This document shows positions 15,123 to 23,200 of a DNA stretch of 64,000 bases, in pieces. The notes beneath the pieces are model-generated. The model saw nothing but the letters and a program-made list of their open reading frames with translations. It was not told the origin of the DNA and ran no database searches. Within the stretch, counting starts at the first letter, position 1; every line of letters starts with the position of its first letter. The stretch comes from Agrobacterium rubi TR3 = NBRC 13261 (lineage in GTDB: Bacteria; Pseudomonadota; Alphaproteobacteria; Rhizobiales; Rhizobiaceae), in NCBI RefSeq assembly GCF_000739935.1, contig NZ_BBJU01000024.1:154420-218419 (forward strand), in the 5' to 3' direction. The position numbers and the translations under genes are program-made.

Positions 15123-16006
15123 GCCGCCGTCCTCCTCGTCCATGAGGCAAAGCTTGATGGACCGTCGTAGGCTGCGTGGCGCGCTTCATCGATGATGAAG
15201 CCGAAACGGCCCGCTTCGTATTCGGGTGACGGCACGAGAAATCGCCGTTCCTCGCCGCCATGATCGCGCCTGCCTGCGCGCGTGGCGATTACCTCGGTCA
15301 TGCCTGGATGATGATCCGATCGAAGTGCCGAGATCACGATCCAGTCGCTGGCGTGCTCGAGCTCGAACGCGCGGCGATCCTTCACATGAGATTCGCCGTG
15401 AGCAAGCACAGTCGCAAAAATCGCCTCCCACGCATCGGGCTCCCAATCCTTTAGCGTCTCGCTGGCGCAACGCTTCTCGAAGCTGGTGAACAGTTCAGGG
15501 AAGGTGTGCGCCACGGCAGCCCAAGCGCAATCCTCCTCGTAGAACCCGTCGTCCGCCCGGAGCAGCGGATGGACCGCGCGGTTTCGGTCGGCCGAGAGCC
15601 TGAAGCCGCCGTGGCTTGCAGTGGAGTGGAATTCGATCCCCTCGGCATAGGTTGTCGAGTGCTGGGCCGAACCCCATGGCGTATGCACATGGGGGGCGGT
15701 ATTCCGACGTCCGAGCGCCTGTATTTCGCGCTGATGTTCGGCCTGTTCGAGGACGTGTGCACTAAAAGCCGCCTCATCGGCGAGTTCGCCGCAATGACCG
15801 TAGAAGTCTCCCCGTCGCCACTCGGGAAGCGGACGTCCAATCTTCCAGCCGGTGGCCAGATAATGCCGCCCGGCCTGACCTGGCAGCATGGCAAAGGCGT
15901 GATCGCCGACGCGGGCGACGGGGAACCCTTCGCAGGACAGACCAAAGAAAACCCCCGGAAATCCGGGGGTGCAGTCGGGCATGTTCGTGTTGGGAAGATC
16001 GATCAT
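15119..16006 (-). CDS. Conserved hypothetical protein, possibly DUF7007
   Basis: A 295-residue soluble protein coupled by ATGA overlaps to both neighbours. The N-terminal part (GVFFGLSCEGFPVARVGDHAFAML and YLATGWKIGRPLP) looks like a beta-rich domain. The C-terminal half contains WAAVAHTFPELFTSFEKR and a conserved-looking DWEPDAWEAIFATVLAHGES. It resembles a family I associate with rhizobial plasmids under the DUF7007 label, with low certainty on the number. No catalytic motif is obvious. Confidence 0.6.
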   Translation of the reverse strand: MIDLPNTNMPDCTPGFPGVFFGLSCEGFPVARVGDHAFAMLPGQAGRHYLATGWKIGRPLPEWRRGDFYGHCGELADEAAFSAHVLEQAEHQREIQALGRRNTAPHVHTPWGSAQHSTTYAEGIEFHSTASHGGFRLSADRNRAVHPLLRADDGFYEEDCAWAAVAHTFPELFTSFEKRCASETLKDWEPDAWEAIFATVLAHGESHVKDRRAFELEHASDWIVISALRSDHHPGMTEVIATRAGRRDHGGEERRFLVPSPEYEAGRFGFIIDEARHAAYDGPSSFASWTRRTAA

Positions 16007-16476
16007 GCGGCAGCCCTCCCTTCCACAACATCGGCGGCGATCTCATCCGCCGTGACGTCCTCGAGAACGGCGAACGGATAGCCATGGGTGGTCAGCCATT
16101 CCTCGGCAGCCTGCCGGCTCGCCGCGAGATGGACGAGCTCGGCGCTGTCGCCAGGGCGGTCGAAGACACGGTAACTGCCGACCGCCGGACGTTCGACGAT
16201 GGTGAACATCAGGCTGGTTTCCAGCGAAAATGTGCGGTGGACGCGGATCGCAATAACACCGCCGCTGCCATAGTCGCCTTCGTGGAGCGTGAAGCTGGGC
16301 GGCAGGCTGATGTTGCCGGCGCCGCGCTCGTCCTGCTTGCGTATCAGCCGGCCTCTGCTGTTGTTGGTCTTCCACGCGGAGAGCTTTTTGCGATGGCGCT
16401 CCGGCGGGCGCGGCTGGCCGTTGGACCACGCCAGAACGGTGCCGATCGGCGCCAGGAATGCGAGATGTGCGGACAT
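16003..16476 (-). CDS. Conserved hypothetical protein
   Basis: A 157-residue protein, first gene of the overlapping operon 16476-14608. It starts at the ATG at 16476 in a GGAGATCAAC context. Residues 30-60 are strongly basic (RPPERHRKKLSAWKTNNSRGR); the second half is a compact alpha/beta region with VFDRPGDSAELVHLAASRQAAEEW and an acidic helix DVTADEIAADVVEG. No family recognised. The gap to the parB gene is 96 nt, with no visible promoter elements of note. Confidence 0.6.
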   Translation of the reverse strand: MSAHLAFLAPIGTVLAWSNGQPRPPERHRKKLSAWKTNNSRGRLIRKQDERGAGNISLPPSFTLHEGDYGSGGVIAIRVHRTFSLETSLMFTIVERPAVGSYRVFDRPGDSAELVHLAASRQAAEEWLTTHGYPFAVLEDVTADEIAADVVEGRAAA

Positions 16477-16572
16477 GTTGATCTCCTTGATCTTTAGAGT
16501 TGGAAACGAAGCCGCCGCCAGTGGAAATCACCGGCGGCGCACAATCATTCGGAAGGAGAAGGAGGGACGCGG

Positions 16573-18333
16573 CTACTCCGCGGCGATCCCGTAAGCATCC
16601 TGCTCTTCGTCAGGATCGACGGCTTCGGGAGCATCGTCGGCGCTGTCTGGAAGGTCGGCCTCGTCTTCGGGGGTGGCGAGGCCCTCTTCTCTATCAAGGT
16701 CGGACTCATCGACGTCTGCTTCTTCCGCGCTGTCGTCGGCATCGAGAACCTCGCCACTCTTGATGAGATCCACGATGTCCTGCGGATCGGGCGCGAAGAG
16801 TGCGGTCGTGTGAACGAAGCGCTCTTGCCTGAAATGATCAACGAGAGCCGCACGAGTCTCCCGCACCTTCTGGCGCGCAAGCACGTTCGCCTCCTTCGCC
16901 GCTGCTTCCATCGCCTGGCGAGACAGGCACAGCAGAAAGTCCTCCGCGCCCATGTTCGGCAGGAAGTTGTCGGCGCCGATCGCGTGACCTGCGATCCTGG
17001 AGATCACCCCGCTGTTGGACATACCCCGCCGGCACGACAGCACATCGATCAGCATCGAACGCGCGGCCACGCGCAGTGTCTCCACGTCGAAGGCGAGCCT
17101 GCCGTCTTCGCCGATCAGCCGGGCGGCGTGGCGCTTGAAGCGCTTCGACCCGAACACGGTATCGGTCGCGCCGGAATCCACGCGGACGTTCAGGCCGGCG
17201 AATGCAAGCACGAGCAGGGCCATCAGCATGTCGTCCTCGATCGGGGCGCGTCCAAGCGCCTCATGCAGGGCGTCGGTGCGGAAGTCGCCGATCATGTCCT
17301 GCCCCTTCTGGGTCACATCCGGGCGCGGCTTTGGCGTGTCGACGATTGCATCATCGGCTTCGGCTAGACCGCCCGCGGTCGCCGCGCCGCCTTTGCCCTT
17401 CTTCTTGTCCTCGGGCATGCGGAAGGCGACCGACTGCACCTTGCCGTCACGGTCGAGATACATGGCGACGTGGTCGGATTTCGAAGGCTTGCCGTAGACG
17501 CGTTCCGCCTTTTTGGGCAGCTCCGGCTGGCCCCAGTTGTTGACCTCGACGATCGACCCCTGCTTCGGAAGCGTCGTCGTCATCCATTCCTGCTGGGCGC
17601 CGAGAAACGCTTCCACGTTAGTGGTGTATCGGCTGTCCTGGTCAGCTGGTGCAAACAGATCCTCGACCCATTCGATTCCGTAGGCGCTGGCAAGATCGTC
17701 GCCGAAGCTCGCATCCTTGGCAAACATGCGCGTCTTTGAAAGAGACCGGGAGATGTTGTACCAGTCCGCCCGCTCGGTCTTCTTGGCCTTGTTCGCCTTC
17801 CACACCTCCCTCTGCTCGTCGAGCGAAGCGGCCGCGATGGTGCGCAGCTGCTGCTCGTTGGGGATATCGCCGAGCGCCATATGGTCGAGCATGGCCGGCA
17901 GCACGTTGGCCAGAAGCCGAAGCTTCCTGATTTGCCGGACCGGCAGGGCGAGCGCGATACCGATCGCTTCCTCGGTCCAGCCGAGAGCGACGAGACGTTC
18001 GATGCCACGCCATTGGTCGACGGCGCCAAGAGGCTCTCTCGCGATATTTTCGACCATTGAGCGCATGGCGCCATTGTCGTTGGCAGCCTCGCGGACGATC
18101 ACCTCGATTTCCTCAAGGCCAGCGGCGATGGCCTGCCGGACACGGCGATGGCCTGCTTGGATGATATAGCCGTTGCCGCCATCGGTTTCGGGTGAGACCA
18201 CTGGAGGTTGGATAATGCCGACAGCCTTCACCGTAGCCAGCAGCAGTGCATCGGCTTGTGGGGACGATTTCGAGCGGCGCGCATCGTCGGGATTGTCCTT
18301 CAGCCCGCGGGGGTCGAGTTTAAGGATTTGCAT
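16573..18333 (-). CDS. ParB/RepB/Spo0J-family protein, orphan
   Basis: A 586-residue protein with an N-terminal ParB/sulfiredoxin-like domain (about 20-100: SSPQADALLLATVKAVG, QPPVVSP, then AGHRRVRQAIAAG in place of the ParB GERRXRA box) followed by a HTH region (LGWTEEAIGIALALPVRQIRK, about 105-130). The long C-terminal part is specific to this subfamily and ends in a very acidic tail (about 535-580). There is no parA next to it and it is far larger than partition ParBs, so it is probably a plasmid nucleoid or regulatory protein rather than the segregation ParB. Confidence 0.8.
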   Translation of the reverse strand: MQILKLDPRGLKDNPDDARRSKSSPQADALLLATVKAVGIIQPPVVSPETDGGNGYIIQAGHRRVRQAIAAGLEEIEVIVREAANDNGAMRSMVENIAREPLGAVDQWRGIERLVALGWTEEAIGIALALPVRQIRKLRLLANVLPAMLDHMALGDIPNEQQLRTIAAASLDEQREVWKANKAKKTERADWYNISRSLSKTRMFAKDASFGDDLASAYGIEWVEDLFAPADQDSRYTTNVEAFLGAQQEWMTTTLPKQGSIVEVNNWGQPELPKKAERVYGKPSKSDHVAMYLDRDGKVQSVAFRMPEDKKKGKGGAATAGGLAEADDAIVDTPKPRPDVTQKGQDMIGDFRTDALHEALGRAPIEDDMLMALLVLAFAGLNVRVDSGATDTVFGSKRFKRHAARLIGEDGRLAFDVETLRVAARSMLIDVLSCRRGMSNSGVISRIAGHAIGADNFLPNMGAEDFLLCLSRQAMEAAAKEANVLARQKVRETRAALVDHFRQERFVHTTALFAPDPQDIVDLIKSGEVLDADDSAEEADVDESDLDREEGLATPEDEADLPDSADDAPEAVDPDEEQDAYGIAAE

Positions 18334-18713
18334 GAGATTGGCTCCTTCGGGGATTGCTGAGCCGGCGCCTTGCCAGCCCCTTTTTCGTCTTCAGTTCTTT
18401 CCGAAGACACTTCCCAGACCGCGGAGCGGACGGGCCGGTGCAACTGCGGCTGAGCATCCCTGCCCGGCTGGTCAAGCAGGGCTGACAGCCCTGCGCAGGG
18501 CGACGGGCCGGGATCGCGAGTGGCGCGGTTGAGCGCAAGCGTCAGCGGCCTGCCCGATCTGCGAGCAAGCTTCCCCCTTTCCCTATTTTCTCATTTCAGG
18601 AGAGCGATTATATAAATTCAAAATAATCGGTCGCGATTTGCGAAGACCGGATACAGAAAATCGACCTGAGATATGCGGTAGGCGCTTTGAGCCTTCTGCG
18701 GGTGCTGGTGTTT
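18334..18713. other. Leader of parB and 3' flank of the reductase
   Basis: No gene seen. CGATTAT (18605-18611) and ATAATCG (18623-18629) form an AT-rich inverted repeat in otherwise GC-rich DNA; read on the minus strand it contains TATAAT, so this is a candidate parB promoter about 280 nt upstream of the start. The rest is GC-rich leader without clear structure. Confidence 0.4.
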
Positions 18714-19697
18714 TTACGCGATGTTCACGACCAGTTTGCCGAAGTGTCCTGCATCACGAAGTGCATTATAGGCAGCTTCGGCTTCGGCGAACGGGAAGAC
18801 CTGATCGACTTGCGGCTTGATGCCGGTTCTCACCAAGGCGGCGAGTGTCGCGACCGGACCGACATAGATCCCTTGCAGCGTGATCCTCTTTTCCAGAATC
18901 GCCCCTGTATCGATATGACCGTCAAAGCCGGTCAGCACGCCCATGAGTGAAATACGCCCATCGAACCGGGTGGCCTTGAGCGTTTGACTGAGCGTCGCGG
19001 GGCCTGCCACATCCACCGCCAGGTCAGCACCGACACCGTCCGTCAGACGCAGCACTTCGTCCTCCCAGGCCGTTGTGCGGCGATAGTTGATCATTTCATC
19101 CGCCCCGAGCGCGCGGGCACGCTCAAGCTTTTCGTCGGAACTGGAGGTGATGATGACACGGGCGCCCGCCAGTTTTGCGAGTTGAAGGGCGAAGATCGAA
19201 ACGCCACCAGTTCCGAGCAGGAGGACCGTTTCACCTGGCTGCAAGGGCCGACGCTCGAACAGGGCCGAAAATGCGGTCACCCCGGCGCATGGTAAGGTCG
19301 CGGCCTCCTCGAACGTCATGGCATCGGGAATGCGCACGATACTGTTCGATGGAACAACGATACGTTCCGTCAGCACGCCGTCCATCGTCTGGCCGCCGAG
19401 ACTTGTGGCCTTCTTCGCGGGGGTGATCGGGCCTTCCACCCATCCGGGCATGAAGCCGATTACGACGCGATCGCCGACCTTCCAGTCTTCCACGCCTTCG
19501 CCAACAGCTGCTACGACGCCCGCGCCGTCCGAGAGCGGAACAACGTCCTTGAAGTTCCTGGCAATAACCAGGTCCCGGTAGTTCAGCGAAGCAGATCGCA
19601 CGTCTACGGCAACCTCGCCTTTTTCGGGCTGGCGCACGTCGCCTTGCGTGAGCTTGAGACGGCGGGTTTCGTTTCCGGTCAGAATGTATCGGTGCAT
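18714..19697 (-). CDS. NAD(P)-dependent quinone-oxidoreductase-like dehydrogenase
   Basis: A 327-residue medium-chain dehydrogenase/reductase. Residues about 30-125 form the GroES-like domain (SLNYRDLVIAR, GVVAAVGEGVEDWKVGDRV) and 150-260 the Rossmann fold with LLLGTGGVSIFALQLAK. The catalytic zinc cysteine is absent (NYRD instead of the CHXD motif), placing it with zinc-free quinone oxidoreductases. It reduces an unknown quinone or enone with NADPH. Start ATG 19697 follows AAAAGGAGATATCTCAC. It is divergent from an HxlR regulator, a usual pairing for aldehyde- or quinone-stress control. Confidence 0.88.
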   Translation of the reverse strand: MHRYILTGNETRRLKLTQGDVRQPEKGEVAVDVRSASLNYRDLVIARNFKDVVPLSDGAGVVAAVGEGVEDWKVGDRVVIGFMPGWVEGPITPAKKATSLGGQTMDGVLTERIVVPSNSIVRIPDAMTFEEAATLPCAGVTAFSALFERRPLQPGETVLLLGTGGVSIFALQLAKLAGARVIITSSSDEKLERARALGADEMINYRRTTAWEDEVLRLTDGVGADLAVDVAGPATLSQTLKATRFDGRISLMGVLTGFDGHIDTGAILEKRITLQGIYVGPVATLAALVRTGIKPQVDQVFPFAEAEAAYNALRDAGHFGKLVVNIA

Positions 19698-19730
19698 GTG
19701 AGATATCTCCTTTTGAGAGATCCACCATAG

Positions 19731-19795
19731 GGATACAAGTCATATCTATGAAGTACACACAAATTACGCATGTAGTATCATGAATGATAGTATCC
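19731..19795. promoter_or_regulatory. Divergent promoter/operator between reductase and HxlR genes
   Basis: GGATAC (19731-19736) and GTATCC (19790-19795) are inverted around an AT-rich core, and AGTATCAT-GA-ATGATAGT (19774-19791, one mismatch) overlaps the HxlR start codon at 19780. The HxlR dimer probably binds here and represses both genes; this is inference from position and symmetry. Confidence 0.5.
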
Positions 19796-20139
19796 CCATT
19801 AAGCGCACACGCCGCCGCGCCGACAAGACGGGGTGCGCGGTCGAGGCAACCCTGTCGGTCATCGGCGGCATCTGGAAGCCGGTTATCCTGTTTCACCTCC
19901 TGGAAGGAAAGCTGCGCTTCAATGCGCTTTGTCGCCTCGTACCGGCCGCTACCCCCCGCATGATGACCTTACAATTGCGCGAGCTGGAAGCGGATGGGGT
20001 CATCAACCGGATTGTTTACCCGGAGGTGCCGCCGAAGGTGGAATATGAACTCACCGCGTCGGGCATTTCCCTTGCTCCCGTCCTGATAGCGATGCGGGAT
20101 TGGGGAGAGCGACTTCAAAGAAACGAGGAAAACGCATAG
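19780..20139 (+). CDS. HxlR-family transcriptional regulator
   Basis: A 119-residue winged-helix regulator. The conserved HxlR cysteine is at residue 19 (TGCAVEATLSVIGGIWKPVIL), followed by the recognition region LRFNALCRLVPAATPRMMTLQLRELEADGVI and the wing VPPKVEYELTASG. HxlR proteins often sense electrophiles through this cysteine. It is transcribed divergently from the reductase at 18714-19697, its likely target. ATG at 19780 lies within the palindromic operator, so the transcript may be nearly leaderless. Confidence 0.9.
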   Translation: MNDSIPIKRTRRRADKTGCAVEATLSVIGGIWKPVILFHLLEGKLRFNALCRLVPAATPRMMTLQLRELEADGVINRIVYPEVPPKVEYELTASGISLAPVLIAMRDWGERLQRNEENA

Positions 20140-20234
20140 GGCGATCAAGGTCGGACTGTCGCGAGACTTTCACTTGCGCGATAGAAACTCCCATGAAAAT
20201 TCAACGCCGGCGATTTTGTCTCACTGTTAAAATT

Positions 20235-23200
20235 TTACGCCGCCATTGGCGGTGCCGCGCCCTCAACATCCGCGGCCAGTGAAGCCTCCACCTCCGCAAG
20301 CTGCAAGCGTTTCTCGGCCAGCTCGCCGGCGAAGGCAAAGTCGCCGCCATCGTCGCGCGTCTGGTATGACGCGAGCCTGCGGCGGGCGTCAGCAAGGCGC
20401 TGGCGATTGCGCTCGCGTTCACCCTCGAAATCATCAAGCGCGTGCTCGAGGCGGGAGACGGCACCGAGCGGCGTGACCGTCACGGGCAGATCGATCTCGA
20501 AATCCGCGCCGGTGCGCATCAGCATGGTGGTGTAGCGATAATTGTCATGGCCGAAGCGTTCGCCGCGATATTCCAAATCGAAGCCGCCGATCGACGCGAT
20601 CACCGTCTCGTCGTCCTGCTGGAGTTGTACCTGGGTCAGGATCTCCTTCATCAAGGCACGACCGGCCTCCTTGCGCTCGGCATAGACCTTGCCCATGACC
20701 GTCATCGAGAAGGCGGCGCCAGCGGTCGAAAGCAGACGCTCGATATCCTGGCCAACCTCTGCGATCCGCCGCGTGGCATACTCGATATCGCGTTCGGCGT
20801 CGCGAAGCTGGCGGCGAACGGCGTGCTGGTCGTCAATGTGTGCCGCGCGCAGGCGTTCCAGCCGCGCGATGTCGGCCTCCAACCCCGCCTTCTGCATCAG
20901 GCGCTGGTCGCCCGAGGCGATCGCCTTGGCCATGGCGAACTGGTTCGCCTGCCCCTCGCCGAGATCTTCGAGACGCCGGATGGAGGTATCACCGGAAAGG
21001 GCCGCCGCGATGAACCGGGCCTTGCGCTCATTATTCTGCCACATCGTGGCATCGAGGCTGCCTTCGGTGGCGTAGGCGAAGATATCGACCTCGTCATGCT
21101 GGTTACCCTGGCGCACGATGCGGCCCTCGCGCTGCTCGATCTGGGAAGGGAGCCAGGGCACGTCGAGATGATGGAGTGCCTTTAGCCGCAGTTGCGCATT
21201 GACGCCGGTCCCCATCGTCTCCGACGAGCCGATCAGGAACCGGACCCTGCCTGCCCGGACGTCGCCAAACAGCCGCTGCTTCGCCTCCGATTTCTTGAAG
21301 TCCTGCATGAAGGCGATCTCCGATGCCGGCACGCCTAAGCGGATCAGTTCGTCACGAATCCAGCGATAGGCGGAAAAGCCTCTGGTCTTCTCGACGCTGA
21401 TGGTGCCCAGATCGGAAAAGATCATCTGCGCAGCACCTGGCAGTTCGAACGGCTTGCCATCATGGCGGAGATAGGTGCTGCCCTCGGTCGCCTTCCAGAT
21501 ATTGAAGGCATTCGAGATGAGACTGTTGAGCTTGTTGTCCGCCTCATTGTCATTGTCGGCATCCACGAGGCGCAGGTCGATCGCCGCATGCCGGCCATCG
21601 GTGATGACGGAAAGCAGGATGTCGTCGCCGGGTTCGGGCGGCCGGTCGCGCTCCTCGATCGCCTTGATGCGCTCGGCCAGCACCATCTGGTAGTGCTTGA
21701 ACGCCTGTGTTGGCTTCGACGTGACGATCTGGCGCCTGCCGGTCGAGACCGCCGGCACCTTTACATACTCGCGCAAGTCCGCCGGCATCACGACATCCGC
21801 GAAGCTGCGGAACATCGCGATCAGTTCTGGCACGTTGACGAAGCTCGCGAAGCGGGAGACCGGCTTGTACTTGCCGGAAGGCTGAAGCTCCAGCTCGGTG
21901 GTGGTGTCGCCGAAGGTTGACGCCCAGGCGTCGAACTCGTGCAGGCCGCGCTCCATCAGCGCCGGGTGGCCCATCAACCGCTGGACAGAGAACATTTCGC
22001 CGAGCGTATTTGTGATCGGCGTGCCCGAAGCGAGGACAAGCGCCCGGCCGGGATTGATCGTCTCGATGAAACGGGATTTCACATAGAGATCCCAGGCCCG
22101 CTGCGAGCCGTTCGGATCGACGCCCTTCAACGTCGACATATTGGTTGCGAAGCTGAGCTTTCTGAACTCCTGCGCCTCGTCGACGATGATCTGGTCGACG
22201 CCGATCTCGGCGATGGTGAGGAGATCGTCCTTGCGGGTGGAAAGCGCTTCGAGCCGCTCCTGCAGCCCTTCCTTCAGGCGCTCGAGGCGCTTGCGAGAGA
22301 CGCGGTCCTCATCCTCGACCTTTAGGAGTAGGGTTTCGTAGAGCTCCAGTTCGTCGTGGATCATCTGTTGTTCAAACACCGCCGGCACACCGATGAACCT
22401 GAAGGCGGAATGCGTGATGATGATCGCATCCCAGGTTGCCGTCGCCGCGCGCGACAGGAACCGGGCGCGCTTGTCCTTCGAAAAATTTGTCTCGTCCGCA
22501 ACGAGGATGCGAGCCGTGGGATAGAGCGCCAGGAACTCGCGCGCGGCCTGCGCAAGGCAATGCCCCGGCACGACCTGCATCGCCTTGGCGACCAGGCCGA
22601 GACGCCGCTGCTCCATGATGCTTGCTGCCATCGTCATGGTCTTGCCGGCGCCGACGGCATGGGCGAGATAGGTCGAGCCGGCCGAGATGATCCTCCAGAT
22701 CCCGCGTTTCTGATGCCCGTAGAGAACAAAGGCGCCTGAGGCGCCTGGAAGTTTGAGATGATCGCCGTTGAACTTTCGCGGCGCGATGTTGTTGAAGCGG
22801 TCGTTATAGACGCGTGCCAGCCGGTCGGTGCGATCGGGATCGGACCATATCCAGCGCTGGAAGGCCTGCTTGATCTTGTGAAGCTTTTCCTTGGCCGCTT
22901 CGGTATCGACGACGTTGAGAACCCGCTTTTCGCTGTCGCCGTCCCTGATCGTATCGAAGATCTGCGGCACCCGGCTGTTCAGGGCATCGGACAGCAGTTC
23001 GCCGGCATGGCGGCGGTCCGTTCCCCATTCGGATGTTCCGGCGGCGAGGTAGGAAAGCTGGCGGGCCTCGACGGTCCATGACGCCAGTTCGGGCATGTGA
23101 TGGATCCGGATATCGGTTCCCATCGTCTCCTTGACGAAGGCGACGACATCTCCAGCCGGTATCCACGGAGCGCCGAGGCGCGCGGTGATGTCCGACGGGC

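Noticed and set aside
16573..18333. ParB as part of a plasmid partition or repABC locus
   Set aside because: No parA/repA or repC nearby, the protein is about twice the size of segregation ParBs and no parS cluster was noticed.
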